This document shows positions 25,229 to 34,246 of a stretch of 64,000 nucleotides of DNA, one piece after another. A program made the position numbers and the translations under genes. Origin of the DNA: Shinella sp032095155 (GTDB taxonomy: Bacteria > Pseudomonadota > Alphaproteobacteria > Rhizobiales > Rhizobiaceae); the NCBI RefSeq assembly GCF_049199905.1, contig NZ_JBLZPK010000012.1, positions 1-64,000 of the forward strand. Direction: 5' to 3'. The first letter of the stretch is position 1, and each line of letters starts with the position of its first letter. The notes under the pieces were generated by a model. It was not told the origin of the DNA. It did no database searches and saw only the letters and a list, made by a program, of their open reading frames with translations.

Positions 25229-26299
25229 ATGTCTGAGAAAACTGCCTTGATCATCGGCGTGACGGGCCAGGACGGCTCCTACCTGACGGAGCTGCTGCTC
25301 GCCAAGGGATACCGGGTGCATGGCCTCAAGCGGCGCTCGTCATCCTTCAACACTGCCCGCGTCGACCACCTCTATGTCGACCCGCGTTCGCCGGATGTGC
25401 GGTTCCACATGCATTTCGGCGACCTGACGGATGGCACGAACCTCTGCCGGGTGATCCAGGAGGTCTGCCCGGACGAGATTTACAATCTCGGCGCCCAGAG
25501 CCATGTGCAGGTGAGCTTCGAGACGCCGGAATATACCGCAAATACCGACGCGCTCGGCACGTTGCGGCTGCTGGAGGCCATGCGTCTCCTGAAGGTGGGC
25601 GATCGCTGCCGTTTCTACCAGGCATCGACCTCGGAACTGTTCGGCGGCATCGGCGAGACGCCGCAGCGGGAGGAAACGCCCTTCCATCCACGCAGCCCCT
25701 ACGCCGCCGCCAAGCTCTATGCCTACTGGATGACGGTCAACTATCGCGAGGCCTACGGCTTCCACGCCTCCAACGGCATCCTCTTCAACCACGAAAGCCC
25801 GCGGCGGGGGGAAACCTTCGTCACGCGCAAGATCACGCGGGCCGTCGCGGCGATCGAATGGGGACTTCAGGACAAGCTTTATCTCGGCAATCTCGACGCC
25901 CGGCGCGACTGGGGGCATGCGCGCGATTATGTCGAGGGCATGTGGCGGATACTCCAGCAGGAGGTGCCGGACGACTATGTGCTGGCCACTGGCGAGGCCC
26001 ATACCGTCCGGGAATTCGTCGAGCGCGCCTTCGAGGTCGTCGGCAAGTCCATCGAATGGGACGGTACGGGTGTCGACGAGATCGGCTACGAGCGCAAGAG
26101 CGGCCGCGCGCTGATCCAGATCGATCCGCGCTATTTCCGGCCGGCGGAGGTGGACATTCTGCTGGGCGACGCGCGCAAGGCGCGTGACCGGCTCGGCTGG
26201 CGCCAGACCGTATCCTTCGAGGACCTCGTCTCGGAAATGGTGGAATCGGACCTGCGCGTCATCACGAGGGAGGAAGGCCGCAATGATCTCCACGGCTGA
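25229..26299 (+). CDS. gmd: GDP-mannose 4,6-dehydratase
   Basis: 356 residues from ATG 25229; an upstream in-frame start at 25196 is not supported. Extended SDR fold with IIGVTGQDGSYLTELLL (NADP site), LGAQSHVQVSFE, STSELFG, and Y/K catalytic pair in SPYAAAKLYAYW. GDP-mannose-specific residues lie in FNHESPRRGETFVTRKI. It converts GDP-D-mannose to GDP-4-keto-6-deoxymannose, the first step to GDP-L-fucose or GDP-rhamnose. The downstream fcl overlaps by 17 bp and makes GDP-L-fucose the expected product. Confidence 0.96.
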   Translation: MSEKTALIIGVTGQDGSYLTELLLAKGYRVHGLKRRSSSFNTARVDHLYVDPRSPDVRFHMHFGDLTDGTNLCRVIQEVCPDEIYNLGAQSHVQVSFETPEYTANTDALGTLRLLEAMRLLKVGDRCRFYQASTSELFGGIGETPQREETPFHPRSPYAAAKLYAYWMTVNYREAYGFHASNGILFNHESPRRGETFVTRKITRAVAAIEWGLQDKLYLGNLDARRDWGHARDYVEGMWRILQQEVPDDYVLATGEAHTVREFVERAFEVVGKSIEWDGTGVDEIGYERKSGRALIQIDPRYFRPAEVDILLGDARKARDRLGWRQTVSFEDLVSEMVESDLRVITREEGRNDLHG

Positions 26300-27272
26300 A
26301 AAGGCCACGATATCGTACGACCTGCGCGGCAAGCGCGTCTGGGTCGCCGGACATTCCGGCATGGTCGGCTCGGCGCTCCTGCGCCGGCTGAAACGGGAGC
26401 GTTGCGATATACAGACGATATCGCACGGGGAGGTCGATCTGACGCGCCAGTTCGATACCGAAAACTGGATGCGCAAGGCGCGGCCGGAGGCGATCTTCAT
26501 CGCCGCCGCGCGGGTCGGCGGCATCGGGGCAAATGCGCGCTATCCGGCGGAATTCCTGTCCGAGAACATGCTGATCCTCGTCAATGTCATCAAGACCGCG
26601 TCGGAACTCGGTGTCGAGAAGCTGATGTGCCTGGGATCGAGCTGCATCTATCCCAAGCATGCCGACCAGCCCATCCATGAGGACGCTCTGCTGACGGGCA
26701 GCCTGGAGCCGACCAACGAAGCCTACGCGCTCGCCAAGATCGCCGGGATCAAGCTCGCCGCCGCCTATGCGGAGCAGCACGGTTGCCGCTTCATCTCCGT
26801 CATGCCGACGAACCTCTACGGGCAGAACGACAATTTCGACCTCGACCATTCCCATGTCATCCCGGCCCTGATCCGCAAGATGCACGATGCAAGGGTCACG
26901 CATCGCGACAGCGTCGTCGTCTGGGGAACGGGCACGCCGAAACGGGAATTCCTGCATGTCGATGACCTTGCCGACGCCTGCGTGTTCCTGATGAAGGAAT
27001 ATGAGAGCCCCAAACCGATCAATGTCGGCTCGGGGGAGGAGATCTCCATCGGCGAGCTCGCCTTCCTGATCGCCGATATCGTCGATTTTCGCGGCCATAT
27101 CGTCTTCGACGCCTTCAAGCCGGACGGCACACCCCGCAAGCTCTTGGACAGTTCCCGTCTGCGCGCACTCGGGTGGTCGCACGAGACCGAGCTTCGCACG
27201 GGAATCCGGGACCTGTATCATCGCTGGCGGGATAGCGACCGCAAGCCGACCGGGCAGCAGGATTATCCCTGA
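26283..27272 (+). CDS. fcl: GDP-L-fucose synthase
   Basis: 329 residues. The SDR fold shows VWVAGHSGMVGSALLRRL (NADP-binding), AAARVGGIGAN, LGSSCIYP and the catalytic YALAK. The family signature for GDP-fucose synthases, MPTNLYGQNDNFD, is present. It carries out the 3,5-epimerisation and 4-reduction of GDP-4-keto-6-deoxymannose to GDP-L-fucose. The start overlaps the end of gmd. Its last 10 bp overlap the convergent hybrid kinase. Together with gmd it supplies fucose to one of the locus transferases. Confidence 0.95.
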   Translation: MISTAEKATISYDLRGKRVWVAGHSGMVGSALLRRLKRERCDIQTISHGEVDLTRQFDTENWMRKARPEAIFIAAARVGGIGANARYPAEFLSENMLILVNVIKTASELGVEKLMCLGSSCIYPKHADQPIHEDALLTGSLEPTNEAYALAKIAGIKLAAAYAEQHGCRFISVMPTNLYGQNDNFDLDHSHVIPALIRKMHDARVTHRDSVVVWGTGTPKREFLHVDDLADACVFLMKEYESPKPINVGSGEEISIGELAFLIADIVDFRGHIVFDAFKPDGTPRKLLDSSRLRALGWSHETELRTGIRDLYHRWRDSDRKPTGQQDYP

Positions 27273-30200
27273 ACGTCTGCTTGATCGCTTTCCGCCAGCA
27301 CCACCAGCCGCGCGAGCGCCGGCAGGGAGCCGACCTGCATCCGCCGCATGATCGCGGCCCGATGCGCTTCTACCGTGCGTTGGCTGACATCAAGATCCTG
27401 CGCGATCACCTTGCTGGGCTGGCCGGCAAGAACACGGTCGAGGATTTCCCGCTGGCGTCCCGTCAGGCGCGCCAGCCGCGCCCTTGCCTCCCGCTGCCGC
27501 GTGTCCTGCATGCCCGTGTTATGGTTGCGCGCCAGCGCGTTCGAAACGCTCGCCAGCAGATCGGACGGCCCGATCGGTTTCTCGATGAAATCGGATGCGC
27601 CCGCCTTCATCGCCAGGACGGCCGTCGCGACATCGCCGGCGCCCGTGATCATGACGATGGGCAGCCTGACCCCGCGTCTGCGCAGGGTTAGCAGCACGTC
27701 CAGGCCGCTTATTCCCGGCAGCTTGACGTCCATGACGAGGCATCCGAGTGAGGTGTCGTCAAAGGTGGCGAGAAAGGTCTCACCGTCGGAAAACGCCTGC
27801 ACCCGGCGCCCGTCGGCCTCGAAGGTCTCCTGCAAGGCTTCGCGGATCGCGGGGTCGTCGTCGATGATGAAGATCGCCGGCTCGGCGGATAGCAATGCCT
27901 GCGGCTCCTGGCGCGCGCCTTCAGGCTCGATCTTGCTGGTGTGCAGCAGGAGCTGGATTGCCCTCAAGAGATCGGCGAGGCTCACGGGCTTGGGCATGTG
28001 CAGGCAATCCTCGGCCGAGAGGATGCGCAGCGTCTCCGCTGTGATGTCGCCCGTCAGGATGATCGCGGGGATGTTGCGGCCGAGGATCGCGCGAAGCTCC
28101 CTGGTGACATCGATGCCGTTGGTGTCATTTGGGAGGTTGTAGTCGGCGAGGATGAGCGTGGGGACCACGCCGCCGCCGGACACTAGGTCGATCGCGGCCG
28201 TGCCATTGTCCGCGGCATAGACCAGATGCTGTTCGTCACGCAGCGCGATCTCGATCAGGTTGCGGATCTTCTGGTCGTCCTCCACGACGAGCACGGTGCC
28301 GCGCACTGGCGCCACCTCCGGGTTTTTCTCGATCGGCGCCCGGTCCTGTTGAGGATCCTCCTTGCCAAGCGCCACATGGATCGAGAAAACCGAACCTTTG
28401 CCGGGGACCGAGCGGACCTGGATCCGGTGTCCGAGCAATGCGCTGAGGCGTTTGACGATGGACAGGCCGAGGCCAAGGCCGAGTTCGGCCTCGGCCCCGT
28501 CATTGGTCGCTTGATGGTATTCGTCGAAAATAGCCTGGAGTTCGTGGGTTGCGATGCCGACGCCACTATCCCAGACCTCGATGGTGAGCGCATCCTTGTG
28601 CCGTCGGCAGCCGAGCAGGATCTTGCCTTCTCGCGTGTATTTGAGCGCATTCGCCAGAAGGTTTCGAACCATCTGTTCCAGAAGGCTCGGATCGGTCCGC
28701 ACCAGCAGACTGCACGGCACGAAGCGGAGAGAAAGGCCTTTCTCCAAGGCGCTGTAGCCGAATTCGTCGTTCAGGCGTTGCAGCACATCATTGACTTTGC
28801 ACGTCACGATGCGGGGATAGACCGTGCCCGCCTCTATCTGGTTGATGTCGAGGAGAGCATTGAGCATTTCGGACATGGAGCCGAGCGTATCGCGGAAGCT
28901 CCTGACCAGCTTCTGGGGCTTCTCGCCGTCCACCGATTTCTCCAGCAGGCCCTGGAGCAGCACCAGCGATTGCAGGGGCTGGCGCAGATCGTGGCTTGCC
29001 GTGGCGAGGAAGCGGGATTTTGCGGCATTGGCGCGTTCGGCTGCCCGTTTCGCCCGGTCGAGCGCTTCATGGGCACGGTGCTGGGTGGACACGTCGGCAA
29101 AGGTGATGACCACGCCTTCCGTGCCGCCCTCCTGGGTTCGGTAGGGCATGACGCGGCGCATGTACCAGGTGCCGTTCCCGGTCCTGACTTCCCGCTCCTT
29201 GGTGGTGCTGCCTTTCAGGACGGCGGCGGCGTCGCCGAGCAGCGTCGGATCGGGCACGCGCGCATTGAGGTCCGCCAGCGGCCTGCCGATATCGCCCATT
29301 ATGACGTTGAAGATCGAGCGGGTCGCCGGTGTGAAATAGCGGATGTTCAATCCCGGATCGAGGAAGATCGTGGCGACATCGGTGCTGTACAGCACGTTCT
29401 CGAGATCGTTCGCCGTTGCGCGCTGGCGTTCCAGCGCCTCCTGAAGCTGGGCGTTGAGCGCGGTCAGCTCCTCGTTCAGCGATTGAAGCTCTTCCTTGGA
29501 GGTCAGCAGCTCCTCGTTGGCGGATTGATATTCCTCGTTGAGTGACAGGGTCTCCGCATTGATCGTCTTTTGCTCTTCCGCTGCATTCTCCAGGTCCCGG
29601 ATGGCGGCCTGGAGTTCCGTGCGGGTGGCTGCCAACTCCCGCTCCAGCGTGCCCGACCGGTCGTCCTGGCTGGGCTCCGGGGGATCGCCCGCTTGGGTGG
29701 GCTGGGCGACGTCGAGGAAGCTGACGAGAAACAGCTCCTCGCCTTCGCTCGTGACCGGCTGCACCGCGATCTCGTAGCGCGACAGGGTATCGGCTGCATC
29801 GTGGTAGAGACCGATCGCCACGGTGCGGACCTTCTCCTGCTGGGCGCGGTGGAGCGCCGAGCGGAGCTTGGTGTGCACGCTGCGCGGCGTCATCGTGAAG
29901 AGGTCCTGCGTCGGATAGCCGGGCGCGATGCGCAGGTAGCGCTGCACGGGACCGAGCGAATAAAGATATTCGTATTTCCGGTTGATCAGCACCGTGGCCG
30001 GGGCGTAGCCGTCCAGGATCGTCCGGCGGCTGAGCTCGGCGAGCGCGGCCTGGCGTCCTGGGACTTGCCCTTGCTGCGCCGGCACCCGGACATTGTCCGA
30101 TGCATTGACGGCAAAGCCGTAGCGGCCGCGCTGGCCCTTGCGGCGGAAGATTCGCGCGGACTTGTCGATCACGTCGAAGCGGTTGGTTGCCGCCCCCACC

Positions 30201-31582
30201 GTTTCCGTATTGCCCAGCAGCAGGATACCGTTGTCGTTGAGGGCGAAATGGAAAAGCCCGATGACCTTCGCCTGCGCCTCCGGCCCGAGGTAGATCAGGA
30301 GGTTGCGGCACGAGATGAGATCGATATTGGAGAAGGGCGGATCGCCGAGCACGTTCTGGACCGCGAAGATGATCGACGACCGAAGCTCCGAGGCAATCCG
30401 GTAGCCGTGCTCTTCCTGGGTGAAGAAGCGTTGCAGTCGCTCGGGCGACACGTCCGTCTTGATCGTCATCGGATAGACGCCGTCGCGCGCAAACGCGACC
30501 GCTTCCTCATCCGCATCGGATGCGAAAATCTGCATCCGGATATCGCGCCTGGTTTGCGAAATACATTCCTGGACGAGCATGCCCAACGAATAGGCTTCCT
30601 CGCCGGTGCTGCATCCCGCGACCCACAAGCGCAGCGTCCGCCCGGGCGGATGGTTCGCGACGAGGTCCGGCACGATTTTTGTGCGCAACCGCTCGAAGAC
30701 CTCGGGGTCGCGGAAGAAGTTCGTGACGTTGATCAGGATATCTGCCGCAAGCTGAGACAGTTCCAGCGGATTTTCCTCGAGAAAGCTGAGATAGCGGGCC
30801 GTGTCGGAGGAGGCGATGCCGGCCATGGCCATACGCCGTTCCAGCCGGCGATGGAGGGTTCCCTGCTTGTAGAGGGCAAAATCCTTGCCTGCCGATACGC
30901 GCAGCATGGTCAGGATCCTGTCCACGATCGCCTGTTTCGAGAGCGGGCCGGCATCGCCAGTTGCGGACGGCGGCCTGTGCAGGGCCTGCGCGATGGCCGC
31001 GAGCGGCATGACATGTTCGGCCATTCCTGAATCGATCGCGCTCTTTGGCATCCCGTCATAGTCGGCTTCATCGGGATCCTGCACATAGACCCGGCCGCCC
31101 GCCTCGCGGATAAGCCGGATGCCGATGCTTCCATCGGTCCCGGTGCCGGACAGGACGACGGCCGTCGCGCGCGCGCCGTACTCCGCGGCGAGCGAGCTCA
31201 GGAGGAAATCATAGGGCATGCGCATGCCATGGCGGACGGGCGGCACGGTGAGACGGATCGTGTCGTCCTGCACCGCGATGTAGCAGCCGGGCGGAATGAT
31301 GAAGAGGTGATCCGGCTCCAGTCGTCGGCCGTCCTCGGCCTGCACGACCGTCATGGTCGTGTGGCTGGAGAGGAGTTCGGCCAGCAGGCTCTCATGAACA
31401 GGATCGAGATGCTGGACGAGGATGAAAATGTTGCCGCCGCCCGACGGCATGGCCTCGAGAAGGGCGCGGCAGGCCTCGAGCCCGCCTGCCGACGCGCCGA
31501 TCGCAATGACGCGACCGACAGCGCTGCCGGAGCTATTATCAAAACCCGACGAAGCGCGCGAAAAGGGATGGCTCGAAGTCAT
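27263..31582 (-). CDS. Giant CheB-CheR-PAS-kinase-REC-REC-LuxR fusion protein
   Basis: 1,439 residues from ATG 31582; a TTG at 31624 would add 14. Numbered from the TTG, the domains are as follows. CheB methylesterase is at 37-215 with GASAGG, VQHLDP and GTGTDGS (Ser, His and Asp present). CheR methyltransferase is at 225-490 (VAGCSTGEEAYS, CRNLLIYL). A coiled coil is at 655-745 and a PAS domain at 745-850. HisKA carries SHDLRQ (H878), and HATPase is at 970-1090. Receiver 1 has its Asp in LILADYNLP, and receiver 2 in LVMDVKLP. A LuxR helix-turn-helix is at 1385-1445. There is no membrane segment. It can in principle sense, autophosphorylate and bind DNA in one polypeptide. Beside the EPS genes it may control them; this is inference. 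Confidence 0.9.
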   Translation of the reverse strand: MTSSHPFSRASSGFDNSSGSAVGRVIAIGASAGGLEACRALLEAMPSGGGNIFILVQHLDPVHESLLAELLSSHTTMTVVQAEDGRRLEPDHLFIIPPGCYIAVQDDTIRLTVPPVRHGMRMPYDFLLSSLAAEYGARATAVVLSGTGTDGSIGIRLIREAGGRVYVQDPDEADYDGMPKSAIDSGMAEHVMPLAAIAQALHRPPSATGDAGPLSKQAIVDRILTMLRVSAGKDFALYKQGTLHRRLERRMAMAGIASSDTARYLSFLEENPLELSQLAADILINVTNFFRDPEVFERLRTKIVPDLVANHPPGRTLRLWVAGCSTGEEAYSLGMLVQECISQTRRDIRMQIFASDADEEAVAFARDGVYPMTIKTDVSPERLQRFFTQEEHGYRIASELRSSIIFAVQNVLGDPPFSNIDLISCRNLLIYLGPEAQAKVIGLFHFALNDNGILLLGNTETVGAATNRFDVIDKSARIFRRKGQRGRYGFAVNASDNVRVPAQQGQVPGRQAALAELSRRTILDGYAPATVLINRKYEYLYSLGPVQRYLRIAPGYPTQDLFTMTPRSVHTKLRSALHRAQQEKVRTVAIGLYHDAADTLSRYEIAVQPVTSEGEELFLVSFLDVAQPTQAGDPPEPSQDDRSGTLERELAATRTELQAAIRDLENAAEEQKTINAETLSLNEEYQSANEELLTSKEELQSLNEELTALNAQLQEALERQRATANDLENVLYSTDVATIFLDPGLNIRYFTPATRSIFNVIMGDIGRPLADLNARVPDPTLLGDAAAVLKGSTTKEREVRTGNGTWYMRRVMPYRTQEGGTEGVVITFADVSTQHRAHEALDRAKRAAERANAAKSRFLATASHDLRQPLQSLVLLQGLLEKSVDGEKPQKLVRSFRDTLGSMSEMLNALLDINQIEAGTVYPRIVTCKVNDVLQRLNDEFGYSALEKGLSLRFVPCSLLVRTDPSLLEQMVRNLLANALKYTREGKILLGCRRHKDALTIEVWDSGVGIATHELQAIFDEYHQATNDGAEAELGLGLGLSIVKRLSALLGHRIQVRSVPGKGSVFSIHVALGKEDPQQDRAPIEKNPEVAPVRGTVLVVEDDQKIRNLIEIALRDEQHLVYAADNGTAAIDLVSGGGVVPTLILADYNLPNDTNGIDVTRELRAILGRNIPAIILTGDITAETLRILSAEDCLHMPKPVSLADLLRAIQLLLHTSKIEPEGARQEPQALLSAEPAIFIIDDDPAIREALQETFEADGRRVQAFSDGETFLATFDDTSLGCLVMDVKLPGISGLDVLLTLRRRGVRLPIVMITGAGDVATAVLAMKAGASDFIEKPIGPSDLLASVSNALARNHNTGMQDTRQREARARLARLTGRQREILDRVLAGQPSKVIAQDLDVSQRTVEAHRAAIMRRMQVGSLPALARLVVLAESDQADVQG

Positions 31583-31885
31583 GGATGCAATCTCAGGGAT
31601 TCTGCACACATTTTGAGCGGTCAATATGCATGTGCGGGTTCTGGCACAGTATAGGCATCCCTGTCATGATTGCATACCCTCGGCTGTACGTATTTTCCGA
31701 GTCTGTTCGCGGGCAAATTTTTTGATATAGATTTACGATTGCAAAAAAGTATCGATAAAAAAATGGCTGTTGTTTTGGACATCTCTACAAACGAAACCAC
31801 GATGTGAAGTATTTTATGCGGAATTATTCGTTGTGACGGAAATAATGTTTCCTGTTGTTAACCGTTAATTCTAGGGGCTCCTGCT
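31583..31885. other. AT-rich divergent control region
   Basis: About 300 bp between the hybrid kinase and the first LuxR gene. Positions 31700-31860 are strikingly A/T-rich compared with the surrounding coding DNA. No gene and no EPS-box were seen. It probably holds the promoters of both regulators. AT-rich stretches like this are typical targets of MucR/Ros-type silencers in rhizobia, which I cannot confirm. Confidence 0.4.
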
Positions 31886-32635
31886 GTGGTCGAGGTCAGA
31901 GGAATAAACGGGTTGAGCCGCGGGAGGGTCTTGAACGGGATCGCGCGGCTGCCAGCTTTCAAGCCCGTCAATCCGGCAAAGACTGCTTTGGCAAATACGC
32001 GGATACTGGACATGATCGACGAACGGACACTAGATCGCGAGTGTCTTTCCCAAAGTCTTGTCTCGCACGGTCTCGACATGACGATCGTGCTCTTCAACTC
32101 CATCGAAGCCTGGATGTCGAAATATGCCGAGGCATCGAGCGGCGTGCTGATCAATGTCGGCAGCCGCGACTGCACCGAGCCGCGCATCGAAAACGACCTC
32201 CGCATGCTCGTTTCGCGGTTCCCGGATCTGCCGGTCATCATCCTTTCCGACAACCATGACCTGCGACAGGTCCTGACGGCGCTCGATCTCGGCGTCAGAG
32301 GGTTCATTCCCTCGGCCGTGGGCATTTCAGTCTGCGTGAAGGCGATCTCGCTTGCACTTTCGGGCGGCGTTTTCATCTCCACCGAGAGCTTGCCCGAACT
32401 GCGCAGGCTGATATCGGCCGCCGACCAGCAGGAGCGCAAGCGGGCCGAAATCTTCACCTGCCGCGAAGAGGACGTCATCGCGATGCTCAAGCTCGGCAAG
32501 GCCAACAAGATCATCGCTTACGAGCTCGACCTGCGCGAAAGCACGGTCAAGGTTCACATCCGCAACATCATGAAGAAGCTCAAGGTCCGCAACCGGACGG
32601 AAGTGATCTTCAAGCTCAACGACCTCTACGACTGA
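31886..32635 (+). CDS. LuxR/NarL-type regulator with degenerate receiver (copy 1)
   Basis: 249 residues from a GTG with AGGGGC upstream. Residues about 40-165 have the layout of a receiver, but the phospho-accepting Asp is replaced (VLINVGSRD) and the conserved Lys is missing (GFIPSAVG). Residues about 180-245 form a LuxR-type helix-turn-helix (FTCREEDVIAMLKLGKANK, then ESTVKVHIRNIMKKL). It would bind DNA without classic phosphorylation. It is clearly paralogous to the regulator at 40296. The downstream aminotransferase unit starts 100 bp later and carries an EPS-box, making this protein a candidate binder. Confidence 0.85.
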   Translation: MVEVRGINGLSRGRVLNGIARLPAFKPVNPAKTALANTRILDMIDERTLDRECLSQSLVSHGLDMTIVLFNSIEAWMSKYAEASSGVLINVGSRDCTEPRIENDLRMLVSRFPDLPVIILSDNHDLRQVLTALDLGVRGFIPSAVGISVCVKAISLALSGGVFISTESLPELRRLISAADQQERKRAEIFTCREEDVIAMLKLGKANKIIAYELDLRESTVKVHIRNIMKKLKVRNRTEVIFKLNDLYD

Positions 32636-32638
32636 CCC

Positions 32639-32652
32639 CCTACGCCTATCGG
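32639..32652 (+). promoter_or_regulatory. Candidate EPS-box upstream of the aminotransferase gene
   Basis: CCTACGCCTATCGG, 13 of 14 positions of the element, immediately after the stop of the LuxR gene and 88 bp before the aminotransferase ATG. Confidence 0.5.
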
Positions 32653-32739
32653 TCATACCCCATCCACCAAGAGCGCGGATGCGCGCGCCGCGGAGGGGGC
32701 GATAGTGCCCGAAAGGGCCGGAAGGCAGAGGAGATTGCG

Positions 32740-34116
32740 ATGGACGCCTTCATTCAGGACTTCGAGAACTCCGACAGGCTGCGCCGGCGTGCGCACCAGA
32801 TCATTCCGGGCGGCGCGCATACCTATGCCAAGGGCGACGACCAGTATCCGGTCCTGTCGCCGGGCTTCATCGTTAACGGCTACGGCTGTCACGTGTGGGA
32901 CGTCGACGGCAATGCCTATATCGAATACGGCATGGGCAACCGTGCGGTCGGTCTCGGCCATGCCTATCGCCATGTCGTGGAGGCCGTGGCGCGCCAGCTG
33001 GAATTCGGCTGCAACTTCACGCGGCCTGCGCGCATCGAGATCGAATGCGCCGCGACCTTCCTGCAGATGGTTCCGGGCGCCGACATGGTCAAGTTCTGCA
33101 AGGACGGCTCGGATGCGACCTCGGCGGCGGTGCGTCTTGCGCGGGCGGCAACGGGCAGGGACCTTGTCGCGCGCTGCCGGGACCACCCGTTTTTTTCGAC
33201 CGACGACTGGTTCATCGGCACGACCGAGATGAATGCGGGCATTCCCGAGGCCGTCCGCGACCTGACGCTCGACTTCCGCTACAACGACCTCGACGACGCG
33301 CGCGATCTGTTCGCCCGCCATCCGGGAAGGATCGCCGCCCTCATTCTCGAAGCCTCGCGCGGCGACGAGCCGGCGGAGGGTTACCTGCAGGATCTGCAGG
33401 CGCTCTGCCACCGCAACGGCGCGCTGTTCATTCTCGACGAGATGATCACCGGCTTCCGATGGGCGCGCGGCGGCGCGCAGGACTATTACGGGCTGCGGCC
33501 GGATCTCTCCTGCTTCGGCAAGGCGCTCGGCAACGGCTTCGCCATCTCGGCGCTCGCCGGCAAGCGCGAATTCATGGCGCTCGGCGGCATTGAGCAGACC
33601 GAGAGGCCGCGCGTCTTCCTGCTGTCGACCACCCATGGCGCCGAAACCCATGCCATGGCGGCGGCGATCGCGACCATGCATGTCTATGCGCAGGAGCCGG
33701 TCATCCCGCATCTGCGTAGCCAGGGGCTAAGACTCAAGGCCGGCATCGAGCAGGCGATCGCCCGGCACGGCCTCCAGCGCTTCGTCGGTGTCACGGGCCA
33801 TCCCGCCTGCCTGTCCTATTTCACCAAGGACAGGACCGGCTTGCCCTCGCAGGCGTTCCGGACGCTCCTGTTGCAGGAAACCATCCGCCGCGGCGTGCTC
33901 GCGCCGTCGCTCGTGGTGAGCTACACGCACGGCAACGACGAGATCGACCAGACGGTAGAGGCCTTCGACGGCGCGCTCGGCGTCTATCGCCTCGCCCTCG
34001 ACCACGGCATCGAGACCTACCTGGTCGGACGCCCCTCCGGCGTCGTCTTCCGCCGCTACAACACCGCGCCCGAACCGTGCACCGGCGAGCCGGTGGCGAA
34101 GGCGAAGACCGCCTGA
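32740..34116 (+). CDS. Class III aminotransferase (glutamate-1-semialdehyde aminotransferase-like)
   Basis: 458 residues. PLP fold type I: GDGSD-type phosphate site appears as CKDGSDATSAAVRLAR, the aspartate region as LFILDEMITGF, and the Schiff-base lysine in CFGKALGNG (K261). It resembles GSA-aminomutases but lies inside a sugar module, where relatives act as sugar or polyol aminotransferases. It probably puts an amino group on a sugar or another precursor; the substrate is unknown. Its last 70 residues exceed the GSA length, ending in a basic/acidic mixed tail (GEPVAKAKTA). It has its own EPS-box upstream. Confidence 0.85.
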   Translation: MDAFIQDFENSDRLRRRAHQIIPGGAHTYAKGDDQYPVLSPGFIVNGYGCHVWDVDGNAYIEYGMGNRAVGLGHAYRHVVEAVARQLEFGCNFTRPARIEIECAATFLQMVPGADMVKFCKDGSDATSAAVRLARAATGRDLVARCRDHPFFSTDDWFIGTTEMNAGIPEAVRDLTLDFRYNDLDDARDLFARHPGRIAALILEASRGDEPAEGYLQDLQALCHRNGALFILDEMITGFRWARGGAQDYYGLRPDLSCFGKALGNGFAISALAGKREFMALGGIEQTERPRVFLLSTTHGAETHAMAAAIATMHVYAQEPVIPHLRSQGLRLKAGIEQAIARHGLQRFVGVTGHPACLSYFTKDRTGLPSQAFRTLLLQETIRRGVLAPSLVVSYTHGNDEIDQTVEAFDGALGVYRLALDHGIETYLVGRPSGVVFRRYNTAPEPCTGEPVAKAKTA

Positions 34117-34159
34117 CCTGTCCGAAAGCGGTAGGGCGGGCTGTCGATACGCCTTTCGG
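34117..34159. promoter_or_regulatory. Two facing candidate EPS-boxes upstream of the epimerase gene
   Basis: Minus strand CCTACCGCTTTCGGACAGG at 34135-34117. Plus strand GATACGCCTTTCGG at 34146-34159, 88 bp before the epimerase ATG. The 14-bp core of the first copy is identical to that at 47817-47830. Together they form an inverted repeat with a 10-bp gap. A terminator is less likely, as no T-run follows. Confidence 0.55.
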
Positions 34160-34246
34160 GTAAGTGCCGCCGTCTTTGTCGTCAATCGTGGTCCGCCCTG
34201 CCGCGCCGTAGCATCTCTTTCAGCAACGAAGCCGGGAGATGCGGAC

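Noticed and set aside
24952..25254. Small frames in the gmd upstream region
   Set aside because: Products are Arg/Pro/Gly-rich and read through the control region; no family.
34122..34159. Inverted repeat as rho-independent terminator of the aminotransferase gene
   Set aside because: No T-run follows, and both arms match the element seen upstream of other operons, so a regulatory site is more likely.
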